From Nitrosomonas sp. (GTDB lineage: Bacteria; Pseudomonadota; Gammaproteobacteria; Burkholderiales; Nitrosomonadaceae), in NCBI GenBank assembly GCA_021774055.1, contig JAJFJL010000211.1:1-33586 (forward strand): 33,586 bases of DNA. Reading direction: 5' to 3'. The translations under genes were made by a program, and so were the position numbers. The notes beneath the pieces are model-generated. The model was not told the DNA's origin. It worked only from the letters and a program-made list of their open reading frames with translations, and did not search any database. Below, piece after piece: positions 9,041-22,762 of this stretch; the first letter of the stretch is position 1, and every line of letters starts with the position of its first letter.

Positions 9041-9568
9041 ATGCCAATTAAATCACGTATACGTACTGTCCAGCATTACCCTAAACAAGGGATCATGTTT
9101 CGTGACATTACAACATTACTAAAAGATCCGATTGGACTGCGTACTACAGTACAAGAGATCAGCAAACGCTACCAAGAAAGTGGCGTCGATAAAGTAGTTG
9201 GTATTGAATCTAGGGGGTTTATTATCGGCGCACCAGTTGCCTACGAGCTTGGCGTTGGTTTTGTACCAATTCGCAAGAAAAACAAATTACCCGCTGAAAC
9301 AATTGGTCGTGATTATCAGCTTGAATATGGTAGCGACCGGATTGAAATCCATACAGACGCGATTAATCCTGGTGATAGTATTTTGTTGATTGATGATTTA
9401 ATTGCAACAGGTGGCACAGCAGAAGCAGCAATCAGCTTAATACAAGATATGGGTGGGGAAATTTTGGAATGTTGTTTTGTAATTGACTTACCTGATGTTG
9501 GAGGTAGAGCACGCCTAGAATTAAAGCATCATAAAGTGTTTGCATTATGTGAATTTAGTGGCAGCTGA
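9041..9568 (+). CDS. apt: Adenine phosphoribosyltransferase
   Basis: This 175-residue purine-salvage enzyme makes AMP from adenine and PRPP in the cytosol. Diagnostic parts are [11 protein letters not shown] near residue 14, [11 protein letters not shown] near residue 55 and the PRPP loop [11 protein letters not shown] at residues 117-127. Length equals typical bacterial Apt. The ATG lies just beyond the nirK terminator, and the gene converges on ftsB with only 22 bases between stop codons. Its Shine-Dalgarno sequence is weak. Confidence 0.96.
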   Translation: MPIKSRIRTVQHYPKQGIMFRDITTLLKDPIGLRTTVQEISKRYQESGVDKVVGIESRGFIIGAPVAYELGVGFVPIRKKNKLPAETIGRDYQLEYGSDRIEIHTDAINPGDSILLIDDLIATGGTAEAAISLIQDMGGEILECCFVIDLPDVGGRARLELKHHKVFALCEFSGS

Positions 9569-9590
9569 GACGATACAAACACAAGAATAA

Positions 9591-13167
<3,577 letters not shown>

Positions 13168-13214
13168 TTAAGTGATCTTTATACAACATTCGACCGGATA
13201 CGGTTATCTTATGA

Positions 13215-14099
13215 TTAGTGAATTTCAATTAGTAGTTTCTTCGTCATTTGTTCTGCTTGGTAGAGATAGCTACCACCGAACAAATTCAAATGATTGATAA
13301 TATGATAAAGGTTGTAAAGTGACTTGCGGGTATTATAACCGGAATCAAGAGGGTAAGTATGCTGATATGCAGTATAAAAAGCTGCAGGAAATCCACCAAA
13401 AAGTTCTGTCATTGCAATATCCGCTTCACGATCACCATAATAAACAGCAGGATCAAATAACACTGGCTGACCAGTTATATCAAAACCATAATTTCCACTC
13501 CATAAATCACCATGTAATAGTGATGCAGCAGGTGGTTTACCACTAAAAAATAAATCTAACTCGGCCATTAATTGTGCACCAAGTGTTTGCAACTCGCCTG
13601 TATAACCATTAGTTGCCGCAAGTTTTAATTGATAACCTAAACGATTAGTGCGCCAAAATTCAACCCAATCAAATGAAGTTGTATTAATTTGTGTTGTATC
13701 ACCAATAGTATTATTACATTCCCAACCATATTGTGACGAGCAGTGTTGATGCATTACTGCCAACTTAGCTCCTAATGCTGCAGCATCATTTCGAGAAGCA
13801 TTATTAATTTCTAGATATTCTAAAACTAACCATGCATAACTGTCATTTTTGTTCCAGCATATCGGTGTTGGTGCACGTAAGGTGTGACTATTGATAATTG
13901 CATTAAGACCAGCAGCTTCTGCCTCAAACATTGACAATTTATCTGCTGAGTTTAGCTTAACAAAAAAACACTGCTTACCATCTGCGACACAATAGGTTTC
14001 GTTAATACAGCCACCACTTTGTACAGTAATTTTCTTAGCATTAAATCTATGGTTAATTACTGACGAAATATGATCGGCAATTTCAGACCAAGGTATCAT
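13215..14099 (-). CDS. Fructosamine kinase family protein
   Basis: This 294-residue protein has the fructosamine-3-kinase/YniA fold: GGCINETYCVADG at the nucleotide end, FFVKLN with the ATP-binding lysine, the catalytic loop LLHGDLWSGNYGF near residue 195 and the metal site VLFDPAVYYGDREADIAM near residue 210. Such kinases phosphorylate sugar adducts on protein amines (deglycation) or free ketosamines; which applies here cannot be read from sequence. It starts 24 bases after the argH stop on the same strand and is probably cotranscribed with it. Full length. Confidence 0.9.
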   Translation of the reverse strand: MIPWSEIADHISSVINHRFNAKKITVQSGGCINETYCVADGKQCFFVKLNSADKLSMFEAEAAGLNAIINSHTLRAPTPICWNKNDSYAWLVLEYLEINNASRNDAAALGAKLAVMHQHCSSQYGWECNNTIGDTTQINTTSFDWVEFWRTNRLGYQLKLAATNGYTGELQTLGAQLMAELDLFFSGKPPAASLLHGDLWSGNYGFDITGQPVLFDPAVYYGDREADIAMTELFGGFPAAFYTAYQHTYPLDSGYNTRKSLYNLYHIINHLNLFGGSYLYQAEQMTKKLLIEIH

Positions 14100-14123
14100 C
14101 GGATAGTCACCATCTACACACTC

Positions 14124-15524
14124 CTAAGACAACCACTGTCTAGCTTGTTCGATAGCAAACTTTACTTGTGCTGGAGATGTTCCTCCAAGATGATTGCGAC
14201 GTTCCATTGAGCCTTCCAATGTCAATACTGCAAATATATCAGCTTCAATTTGCGCAGAAAATTTTTGTAATTCAGATAAATCAAGCGCACTTAGATCGAC
14301 ACCTTTTTGCTCTGCAAACTGTACCGTTTTAGCAACAACTTCGTGTGCGTCACGAAATGGCAAACCTTTTTGCGTAAGATAATCAGCTAAGTCAGTGGCT
14401 GTAGCATAACCACGCATTGCTGCATTACGCATCGCATCATGATTCACCTGAATACCTGCAAACATATCAGTATAAATACGTAAGGTATCAATAAGTGTAT
14501 CAACAGTATCAAATAACGGTTCTTTATCTTCCTGATTATCTTTGTTGTAAGCCAACGGCTGGGATTTCATCAACGTTAATAATGCAACTAAATTGCCATT
14601 AATACGTCCAGTTTTACCGCGAACTAATTCAGGAACATCCGGGTTTTTCTTTTGCGGCATAATAGATGAGCCGGTACAAAAACGATCCGCAAGTGTAATA
14701 AAACCAAATGCAGGGCTGATCCATAAAATTAATTCCTCAGATAAGCGTGAGAAATGAGTCATTATTAATGCAGCACAGGAACCAAATTCAATAATAAAAT
14801 CTCGATCAGATACAGCATCAAGTGAATTTCTGCAAATACCGTCAAAGCCAAGTTTTTGTGCCACAAGCTCACGATCAATAGGATAGCTGGTTCCTGCTAA
14901 TGCAGCAGCACCTAATGGCGACTGATTAACCCGCTGCCTACAATCAGTTAATCTTTCTACATCTCTTTTCATCATCTCAAAGTAAGCCATTAGATGATGA
15001 GCAAAAGATACCGGCTGCGCAACTTGTAAATGAGTAAATCCAGGCATAACTGTATTGGTATGCTTTTCAGCAAGATCTAATATTGCTGATTGCATTGCTT
15101 TAATCAGGTTGATTATTTCATCAATTGATGCGCGTAAATACAACCGCACATCCGTAGCAACTTGGTCATTACGTGAACGTGCTGTGTGCAAACGCTTACC
15201 TGCATCACCTACTAAATCTGTTAAACGTTTTTCTATATTAAGATGAACATCCTCTAATTCTAAAAGCCAGACAAAATCACCACTATTAATTTCATTTTGA
15301 ATTTGTTGCAAACCACGCTCTATATCTGCAAGATCAGCAGTACTGATAATGTCCTGTGCAGATAGCATTTGTGCATGTGCAATAGATCCTTGAATATCAT
15401 ATTCTGCTAAACGTTGTTCAAAGCTGATAGATGCGGTATAACGTTGTACTAATTGTGAAACTGGTTCATTAAATCTACCGGACCAAGTTTTTTTATTATT
15501 TTCCACTGATGTGTTTTTCTCCAT
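14124..15524 (-). CDS. argH: Argininosuccinate lyase
   Basis: This 466-residue cytosolic enzyme of the fumarase/aspartase superfamily splits argininosuccinate into arginine and fumarate. Signatures are KTWSGRF near the N-terminus, [13 protein letters not shown] at 113-125, [11 protein letters not shown] at 161-171 and the mobile loop [12 protein letters not shown] at 285-296, which carries the catalytic serine. A perfect 11-bp inverted repeat lies 7 bases before the start codon. It is the first gene of a likely two-gene unit with the fructosamine-kinase-like gene. Confidence 0.97.
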   Translation of the reverse strand: MEKNTSVENNKKTWSGRFNEPVSQLVQRYTASISFEQRLAEYDIQGSIAHAQMLSAQDIISTADLADIERGLQQIQNEINSGDFVWLLELEDVHLNIEKRLTDLVGDAGKRLHTARSRNDQVATDVRLYLRASIDEIINLIKAMQSAILDLAEKHTNTVMPGFTHLQVAQPVSFAHHLMAYFEMMKRDVERLTDCRQRVNQSPLGAAALAGTSYPIDRELVAQKLGFDGICRNSLDAVSDRDFIIEFGSCAALIMTHFSRLSEELILWISPAFGFITLADRFCTGSSIMPQKKNPDVPELVRGKTGRINGNLVALLTLMKSQPLAYNKDNQEDKEPLFDTVDTLIDTLRIYTDMFAGIQVNHDAMRNAAMRGYATATDLADYLTQKGLPFRDAHEVVAKTVQFAEQKGVDLSALDLSELQKFSAQIEADIFAVLTLEGSMERRNHLGGTSPAQVKFAIEQARQWLS

Positions 15525-15531
15525 TGAAATT

Positions 15532-15558
15532 GCTATAATCCTATGTCAGGATTATAGC
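15532..15558. promoter_or_regulatory. Perfect palindrome directly before argH
   Basis: GCTATAATCCT (15532-15542) and AGGATTATAGC (15548-15558) are exact inverted copies with a 5-base spacer. Each arm contains TATAAT. It sits 7 bases before the argH ATG, where it would form a leader hairpin or serve as an operator over a -10 element. It does not match the ArgR box consensus. Confidence 0.6.
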
Positions 15559-15570
15559 TGAGCAAAATAA

Positions 15571-15742
15571 CATACTCTAGTACCTTGCATCCTAAATAAC
15601 TAGAAAAATCTGTGGCACAAATTGCCGGTAACTGTGTTGAAGAAACTTGACGTATGCTCAATATACCTGCGTTTCTTCGCCTTGTTCTCGACAATTTTTG
15701 CACCCCCATATTTTCCTGGTTATTTAGGGTGCAAGGTACTAG
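15571..15742. repeat. F4 palindromic repeat, copy 1
   Basis: Edges CTAGTACCTTGCATCCTAAA and TTTAGGGTGCAAGGTACTAG pair over 20 bases with one mismatch. Inner parts (TGGCACAAATTG / CAATTTTTGCACC, GAAGAAAC / GTTTCTTC) also pair. A second copy in opposite orientation lies at 25292-25459. Confidence 0.85.
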
Positions 15743-15968
15743 GCGTTTGTTTAAGAATAGTGTAATTGATTTATTAGTGTATTATCTTAATCAGTTTATT
15801 ATTTATTTTAATCTGATAAAACAATCAATTAATTTAAATAAATGAAGAGATCTAAAATAAGTTTACAGTATTTCTTAAGTCTTATTTTTGAGTAAATTCA
15901 TGAAACAGTAATAGCCCGACTTTTTAATAAAAATTTTTAAAAAAATTACTTAGAGAATTTCAAACTTA
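15743..15968. other. AT-rich spacer
   Basis: Very AT-rich sequence between the F4 and F1 repeats upstream of the membrane protein gene. I see no gene or confident regulatory site in it. Confidence 0.5.
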
Positions 15969-15969
15969 G

Positions 15970-16116
15970 ATTATGTAAATAACCGCACAACAGACTGTTC
16001 CATATAGTAAACTTTATTCTTTGAGAATATCAACAAGCATTCTGTGCAGAACAAAATTTACCTTGTGAAACAATCTGTTGCGCATTGTATGCAAGACCAT
16101 CTACAGGATCTAGGTT
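15970..16116. repeat. F1 palindromic repeat, copy 2 (left end eroded)
   Basis: The inner arms CAACAGACTGTTCCATATAG and GTGAAACAATCTGTTG, the central TTTATTCTTTGAGAATATC and the right edge ACAGGATCTAGG match other F1 copies. The outer left arm is not recognisable. Confidence 0.75.
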
Positions 16117-16199
16117 AGAATTTGACCATCGCTTCTTTCCCTAATATAAGGATTAGTGGATAATTAGCATTTTTTCAGTTACAAACTCAAGGAGCATCC

Positions 16200-16880
16200 A
16201 TGACGGATCAGAATAAACAAGGCAGTACAAATGCAGGTGAGAATGAAAACAAACCAGCCGAACATAATCAGGACAGTAATACAACAGCTTCAAAAGCTGC
16301 AACACTGTCTTCAATATTGGGTGATAAATTGGGTAATAAATTTGAAATAGTTGCTAAATTTCCAACAATGCAATTTCCAGCCTGGTATGGTCTAGTAGGT
16401 TTGGCTGTTATTATTATTGTTATCTGTTGGAAACAAATTGCTGTTGGTCAGGTTGAAACTGATATGGCTAAACAGCTAGTAAGTGAACGAGAAGTAATTA
16501 CTAATGAAGCCCGCGCTTATGCTGATCAACAATATGCCCAGGAGGAAGAACGTTTTGGGCAGGTTTTATCATGGTCAGTACGTAGTGAACTTATTCGTGG
16601 CAATCTTGACCAAGTTAGCCAGTATTTGAATGAGGTCGTTAAGATGAAAGACACTGAAATGGTCGTGCTTATTAGTAATGAAGGTGAATTACTCGTATCT
16701 ACAGATAAGCGATTTGAAGATTCAGATATTAGTGAAATATATTCTGATGAAGTTCTGAAACAGGAAAGAATTACGCTGATTTCTAACGTTAACAATAAGA
16801 AGTTGTTAATTGTTCCTGTAATGGGATTAAACAACCAGTTAGCTACTATAGTTGTAAGTTATAACCCACCTGCGTTATAA
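16200..16880 (+). CDS. Single-pass membrane protein of unknown function
   Basis: I do not recognise this 226-residue protein. Residues 1-50 are polar, rich in Asn, Gln and Glu and probably disordered. A transmembrane helix follows at about 62-77 (YGLVGLAVIIIVICW), then a helical stretch (QVETDMAKQLVSEREV) and a predicted periplasmic domain (about 110-226). The latter has alternating strands such as MVVLISNEGELLVSTDKRF and KKLLIVPVMGLNNQLATIVV that resemble a single Cache/PAS-like sensor fold without any output domain. AAGGAG lies 5 bases upstream of the ATG. It is a lone gene flanked by repeats. A truncated sensor or an envelope accessory protein are both possible. Confidence 0.7.
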   Translation: MTDQNKQGSTNAGENENKPAEHNQDSNTTASKAATLSSILGDKLGNKFEIVAKFPTMQFPAWYGLVGLAVIIIVICWKQIAVGQVETDMAKQLVSEREVITNEARAYADQQYAQEEERFGQVLSWSVRSELIRGNLDQVSQYLNEVVKMKDTEMVVLISNEGELLVSTDKRFEDSDISEIYSDEVLKQERITLISNVNNKKLLIVPVMGLNNQLATIVVSYNPPAL

Positions 16881-16885
16881 GACTA

Positions 16886-16940
16886 GGAAGCGCGTATTAA
16901 CCTATCGATCTAGTTATTGATATTATTTACGCGCCTTCCC
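16886..16940. terminator. Hairpin after the membrane protein gene
   Basis: GGAAGCGCGTA and TACGCGCCTTCC pair with one bulge across a 32-base AT-rich loop. The position just after the stop suggests transcription termination, but no T-run follows, so intrinsic termination is uncertain. Confidence 0.4.
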
Positions 16941-16959
16941 GTAGTGGTATAGTGAACTT

Positions 16960-17048
16960 ATTAATAAGTGTTTCATATAGAATAAATTTTATTCTATATG
17001 AAACAACTTGTTGAGTATTATGCATGCATAATAACTTGTATCTAGCTG
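16960..17048. repeat. F1 palindromic repeat, shortened copy
   Basis: It contains a perfect 35-bp palindrome at 16970-17004 (arms of 17 bases starting GTTTCATATAGAATAAA) and a right edge AACTTGTATCTAGC resembling the F1 end. It appears to be an F1 element that lost most of its middle. It lies at the 3' end of murA. Confidence 0.65.
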
Positions 17049-17054
17049 AGAAAT

Positions 17055-18314
<1,260 letters not shown>

Positions 18315-18350
18315 TTAATGTAGATTTTGGATGTTAACTAGACCACTATC

Positions 18351-18413
18351 TGTGATCTAGTTAATTATTATTGAAGAGATATTATTAGGTAAAAGGATGT
18401 TTAGAAATCCTAA
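18351..18413. repeat. Direct repeat, copy 1
   Basis: TGTGATCTAGTTAATTATTA and the following bases recur with changes at 18776-18840. Both copies are followed by the left arm of an F1 element, so a unit of at least about 150 bp was duplicated. Confidence 0.65.
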
Positions 18414-18423
18414 TAACACTTAA

Positions 18424-18543
18424 GTCCTGCAAGTGGTCATACACATTTCACACAACAGACTGTTTCATATGGCAAACATTATTCTTTAGGAATGTCAATA
18501 AATATGCCATAAAGAATTAAATTCACTCTATGAAACAATCGTC
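18424..18543. repeat. F1 palindromic repeat, copy 3 (right end lost)
   Basis: The left arm GTCCTGCAAGTGGTCATACA and the inner arms CAGACTGTTTCATATGGCAA and CTCTATGAAACAATCGTC are clear. The outer right arm is missing and different sequence begins near 18545. Confidence 0.7.
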
Positions 18544-18638
18544 TACTAATTTAAGATGGGACAGAATATGGCATCCTTCAATGCCTACCCACCGTCATTT
18601 CTGTGTGTTTCTAGCAGGAGTCCAAGAGGCCGCAGTTC

Positions 18639-18767
18639 GTAGCCTGGATGAAGCGCAGCGGAATCCGGGAGTAATTTCTACTTACCCACTTGACGTTATG
18701 ATGATGATGAGTAATGTAGCTATTTCATCATTGCAACCCCGGATTCCGCAAGCTCCATCCAGGCTAC
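18639..18767. repeat. REP-type palindrome
   Basis: GTAGCCTGGATGAAGCGCAG and the following CGGAATCCGGG pair with CCCCGGATTCCG...CATCCAGGCTAC at the other end, around a 65-base centre containing GATGATGATGATGAG. The GCGCAGCGGAATCCGGG core is a repeat I recognise from many proteobacterial genomes. Confidence 0.8.
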
Positions 18768-18775
18768 TTGCTACC

Positions 18776-18840
18776 TGTGATCTAGTTAATCATTATTGAA
18801 TAGAATAGATGTTGTTAGGTGAGAGGCTGTTTAAAAAAAC
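18776..18840. repeat. Direct repeat, copy 2
   Basis: TGTGATCTAGTTAATCATTA... matches 18351-18413 with scattered changes and small indels; the F1 left arm follows here too. Confidence 0.65.
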
Positions 18841-18971
18841 AAGTGATCATGGGTGTTTTGCGCAACAAGTTGTTTTATATGACAAACTTTGTTCTTATGG
18901 AATATCAATAAGGGCACTTGGCCTGCTTAATGATATCTTCTAAATATATGGTCACTTGTTGGGGCTAGGTA
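18841..18971. repeat. F1 palindromic repeat, copy 4 (diverged)
   Basis: AAGTGATCATGGGTGTTTTG, the inner TTGTTTTATATGACAAACTT and GGAATATCAATAAG match F1, and the right edge GGTCACTTGTTGGGGCTAGG matches the outer arm. The right inner arm is poorly conserved. Confidence 0.6.
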
Positions 18972-19072
18972 ACAGCACTTATTTCCATGAACCATATAAA
19001 TAACTCTTATGCATGATAGACCGAAGTGAAGCCATGTGCAGACCACAGGACCGCATGAACTCGATGCTATTG

Positions 19073-19513
19073 TTAGATTTCGCTCTTAAAAATATATTCA
19101 TATTGTTCACTGGTCGAAATAGCCTCATTGGAATTAATTTCCTCCAAAATAAACTTGGAAACGTGGCCATCCGCATCTCGATCAAGAGCGGAAAAACCAC
19201 CACCCATATCAGCCTCCATACCAGAAGGCCATACACTCTTTTTTGCACCCCAAACACACATCAGAATGTTTTCTTTTTCAAGTTTTTTCCTTAGCTTAAA
19301 CAAAGAATGAAAAAAGGAGCTTTCTTCTTTTACGCAGAGATTACCCATTTTGGGGAATTTGTCCACGATTACATAGCCTCCTTTCCTAAATCTAGAGCTA
19401 TAAATCGTGTAATACTCAAGCCCAATTTTTGTAACAACCCCATCAACTATTATCGTAACGATAACGTGCGTCGATTTACTTCTTTTTTGTTTTCCAAATA
19501 ATTCTTCTAACAT
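19073..19513 (-). CDS. Hypothetical protein, orphan
   Basis: I do not recognise this 146-residue protein. It has no signal peptide or transmembrane helix. It begins with a basic patch (GKQKRSKSTH), then a beta-strand pattern (VIVTIIVDGVVTKIGLEYYTIY), a Lys-rich helix (SLFKLRKKLEKEN) and the conserved-looking segment VWPSGMEADMGGGFSALDRD near residues 94-113. The compact alpha/beta pattern would suit a small immunity-type or accessory protein, but that is a guess. The Shine-Dalgarno sequence is weak (GAGAA directly before ATG). It lies between the repeat-filled murA spacer and the end of the RND operon, on the same strand as both. It could be a remnant of transferred DNA. Confidence 0.55.
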   Translation of the reverse strand: MLEELFGKQKRSKSTHVIVTIIVDGVVTKIGLEYYTIYSSRFRKGGYVIVDKFPKMGNLCVKEESSFFHSLFKLRKKLEKENILMCVWGAKKSVWPSGMEADMGGGFSALDRDADGHVSKFILEEINSNEAISTSEQYEYIFKSEI

Positions 19514-19552
19514 TTCTCAGTGAAATCTAACAAACACATATCCAACCACGTG

Positions 19553-22500
19553 TTAACTCTGAATTACCGGTGTTGTCGGAGAATTGTTTTCCGGTTCCAA
19601 TTGTGATTTTTTCTGAGGTTCCTCCCATGATTCCTCATCAGGTTTTTCATCAAACCAACGATACAACGTAGGTAGTACGATTAACGTTAGTAGGGTTGAT
19701 GTAATAAGGCCACCAATTACCACAATAGCTAATGGCCGTTGCACTTCGGAACCAGGTCCAGTGGCAAATAAGAACGGGACTAAACCTAACATGGCAACAG
19801 TTGCCGTCATTAGCACCGGCCGGAAACGTTGTTCACAACCACGAATAACAGATTCAGCTACATCAACCCCTTTATTACGTTGATCTCGAATATAAGATAT
19901 CAATACCACCCCGTTCAATACCGCAATACCCCACAAAGCGATAAAACCAACAGATGCTGGTACCGATAAGTATTCACCAGTTACAAATAACCCCATGATG
20001 CCGCCAATGGAAGCAAAAGGCAGTACCAAAATAATAAGTCCTGCTAGTTTTAGCGACTTGAATAACAAAAATAGTAGGAAGAAAATAGCTGCAATAGTTA
20101 TAGGAACAATAACCGAGAGTGTTCCCATAGCACGCTCCATATTTTCAAATTGCCCACCCCATTCAAAATAGTATCCGGTGGGTAATTCAACTTCTGCGGC
20201 AACACGTTCTTGAATTTCTTCCACAAATCCACCTAAATCACGCTCATAAATATTAGCACCAACCACCACACGGCGTTTAGCGAATTCACGTGAAACTTGT
20301 GCCGGTCCATCAACAACCCTAATATCTGCAACAGCGTGCAATGGTATTAAAGCACCTCCTGATACATTCTCGTTGCTGGCTCCTAATGGTCCACCAGAAG
20401 GGCGTAGTAGCAAATCACGAATTGAGTCAATGGTGTCACGATATTCTGGTGGAAAACGTAAAATCAGAGAAAAACGACGTTCTCCTTCAAATACATTGGT
20501 AATTTCCTTGCCACCAATTGCTGTTTCAATCAATTCGTTGACATCGGCCACATTAAGACCATGCCTAGCAATCGCATCTCGGTCAATGTCAATAGTTAAA
20601 GATTGCTGTCCCGACAAACGTTCAATACGAATATCACGCGCACCATCAGTGGTTCTAAGAATACGTGCAACCTGCTCTGACAGTTCTTGCAGCTTACCTA
20701 GATCATTGCCAAATATCTTGACCGCAACTTGTGAGCGCACACCAGTGACCATTTCATCAACGCGCTGCTGAATTGGTTGTGACAATACGATACTCGCACC
20801 AGGCAATATCGACAATACTTGGCGAATGTCCTCATCGATCTCATCTTGTAACCGCCCAGAATCTGGATCAATCGCTATAATAGGATCCGATTCATTAGGA
20901 CCTGCCGGATCAGCAGGTGATTCACCACGGCCAACTTTAGACACAACACTTGCTACGCCTGGTATTGCAGCAACCAGTTTCATGGCTTCCATTTCCATCT
21001 CAACAGATTCTTCTAATGAGATTGATGGCACACGAATAATCACTGGCGTCAAGGCGCCTTCTTTTAACGTTGGAATAAATGATTTACCTAAGAAAGGAAA
21101 TAAAGCAAACGAAGCTCCTAATAGTGCCACCGCAACCAGAATGGTGATTTTCTCACTAGACAGGGCACGATCAAGTAAGCGACGGTAATGTGCTTTAAGG
21201 AATGCAATAATGCGGGTGTCTTTAGCCTCACCGCCACCACCTTTAAGAACATAGGCGCATAATACTGGTGACAATGTTAATGATACAACTAATGAAACCG
21301 CAAGTGCGATAGCGATAGTGTAGGCAAGTGGGCTAAATGTTTTACCTTCCATTCCTTGCAAGGTCATTAACGGTAAGAACACCAGAATAATAATTGAGAT
21401 GCCAAAGATAACCGGAACGCCGATTTCAGAAACTGCTTCCACAATGGTCTGAAACCTCGCCTTCATGGTATTGGCACAATGCCCCAGGCGGTGATGAACA
21501 TTTTCTACCACCACCACCGTTGAATCGACCATCAAACCAATCGCAACGGCTAACCCTCCTAGCGACATTAAATTCGCAGAAATACCCTGATTATTCATAA
21601 TCATAAAAGTAATCAATGGGGTAATAATTAGCGTTGCTACTACAATCAGGCTAGAACGTACGTCTCCCAAAAATACAAATAGAATGATAATTACTAGGAT
21701 AATCCCTTCTATTAATACGGTGGTTACTGTCCATAAGGCAGCATCGACTAAATCAGTACGATCATAAAAAGGTACAATTTGCAGTCCGTTTGGTAATAAC
21801 TCTTGCTCATTAATTTCGTCAACACGTGTTTTTATGCGCGTTACAATTTCTTTGGCATTGCCGCCACGTAACATCATCACGATACCGGCTGCTGATTCAG
21901 TATACCCTCCCTTAATAGCAGCACCTTGACGTACCGCAGTACCAATTTTAACTTCAGCAACATCACGCACGAATACCGGTACACCGTCAATTTCTTTTAA
22001 GACAATATTTTCAATATCATCTAAGGTTTGAATTAGGCCAACCCCGCGAATCAAATATTGTTCAGAATGTAACGCAAGTATGTTTCCACTAGCATTTGCA
22101 TTATTATTTGCTATCGATTCATCAACTTGAGATAGAGTTAAATCATAATGCCGCAAGCTATCAGGATTTACTAGCACATGATATTGTTTCGCATGACCAC
22201 CGATAGAGTTTATTTCCGCTACACCTGGAATTGAACGTAGCATTGGTCGTACTACCCAATCCTGAATAGTACGTCGTTCAGTTAATTCTTCTACAGTAAG
22301 TTCACGCTCACCATCATCAGGATGATCAAGAGTGTATTGATATACTTCACCTAAGCCTGTCGATACTGGGCCCAGTTCTGGAATAACATCATCCGGCATT
22401 CGATTACTAACACTAATCAATCGCTCCATGACGATCTGACGTGCAAAATAGACATCAGTTTCATCAGTAAACACCAAGGTAATTACTGATAATCCACTTT

Positions 22501-22759
22501 TATTCAAAGATCGCATTTCGACTAGACCTGGCAGGCCAGTCATGGAAATTTCCAAAGGTATTGTTACTAAACGTTCGATTTCCTCTGGGCTACGGCCTAA
22601 TGCACGAGTAGCCACCAATACTTGAACATTGGTTACATCTGGGAACGCATCCACAGATAATTGGGTGGTCGCCCGTAATCCTAAAGCAATTAGAATCAGG
22701 GAAATCACCACCACGATCAAGCGTTGCCTGATCATTGCACGTACGATTGAAGCTAGCAT
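19553..22759 (-). CDS. Heavy-metal efflux RND pump, CusA/CzcA family
   Basis: This 1068-residue inner-membrane proton-driven pump has a first transmembrane helix near residues 13-30, a large periplasmic loop, the helix cluster at about 345-500, a second periplasmic loop and helices to the C-terminus, as in all RND transporters. Motifs include VDAFPDVTNVQV near residue 36 and GLMVDSTVVVVEN at 409-421. The transmembrane helix 4 segment reads AVAIGLMVD, lacking the first Asp of the CzcA DFGxxxD motif and resembling CusA (monovalent copper/silver) more than CzcA. Substrate is therefore uncertain, with copper/silver somewhat favoured. It follows the adaptor gene by 3 bases and is the last gene of the operon. 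Confidence 0.92.
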   Translation of the reverse strand: MLASIVRAMIRQRLIVVVISLILIALGLRATTQLSVDAFPDVTNVQVLVATRALGRSPEEIERLVTIPLEISMTGLPGLVEMRSLNKSGLSVITLVFTDETDVYFARQIVMERLISVSNRMPDDVIPELGPVSTGLGEVYQYTLDHPDDGERELTVEELTERRTIQDWVVRPMLRSIPGVAEINSIGGHAKQYHVLVNPDSLRHYDLTLSQVDESIANNNANASGNILALHSEQYLIRGVGLIQTLDDIENIVLKEIDGVPVFVRDVAEVKIGTAVRQGAAIKGGYTESAAGIVMMLRGGNAKEIVTRIKTRVDEINEQELLPNGLQIVPFYDRTDLVDAALWTVTTVLIEGIILVIIILFVFLGDVRSSLIVVATLIITPLITFMIMNNQGISANLMSLGGLAVAIGLMVDSTVVVVENVHHRLGHCANTMKARFQTIVEAVSEIGVPVIFGISIIILVFLPLMTLQGMEGKTFSPLAYTIAIALAVSLVVSLTLSPVLCAYVLKGGGGEAKDTRIIAFLKAHYRRLLDRALSSEKITILVAVALLGASFALFPFLGKSFIPTLKEGALTPVIIRVPSISLEESVEMEMEAMKLVAAIPGVASVVSKVGRGESPADPAGPNESDPIIAIDPDSGRLQDEIDEDIRQVLSILPGASIVLSQPIQQRVDEMVTGVRSQVAVKIFGNDLGKLQELSEQVARILRTTDGARDIRIERLSGQQSLTIDIDRDAIARHGLNVADVNELIETAIGGKEITNVFEGERRFSLILRFPPEYRDTIDSIRDLLLRPSGGPLGASNENVSGGALIPLHAVADIRVVDGPAQVSREFAKRRVVVGANIYERDLGGFVEEIQERVAAEVELPTGYYFEWGGQFENMERAMGTLSVIVPITIAAIFFLLFLLFKSLKLAGLIILVLPFASIGGIMGLFVTGEYLSVPASVGFIALWGIAVLNGVVLISYIRDQRNKGVDVAESVIRGCEQRFRPVLMTATVAMLGLVPFLFATGPGSEVQRPLAIVVIGGLITSTLLTLIVLPTLYRWFDEKPDEESWEEPQKKSQLEPENNSPTTPVIQS

Positions 22760-22762
22760 AGC

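Noticed and set aside
18530-18799. 89-codon open frame on the plus strand
   Set aside because: It runs through an F1 remnant and the REP palindrome, so it is a chance frame across repeats.
18420-18975. Closely spaced repeats considered as a CRISPR array
   Set aside because: Units are long palindromes of irregular spacing and no regular spacers or cas genes are present.
18979-19294. Open frames of 92-93 codons on both strands
   Set aside because: They overlap the 146-residue gene in other frames, lack ribosome binding sites and have implausible composition.
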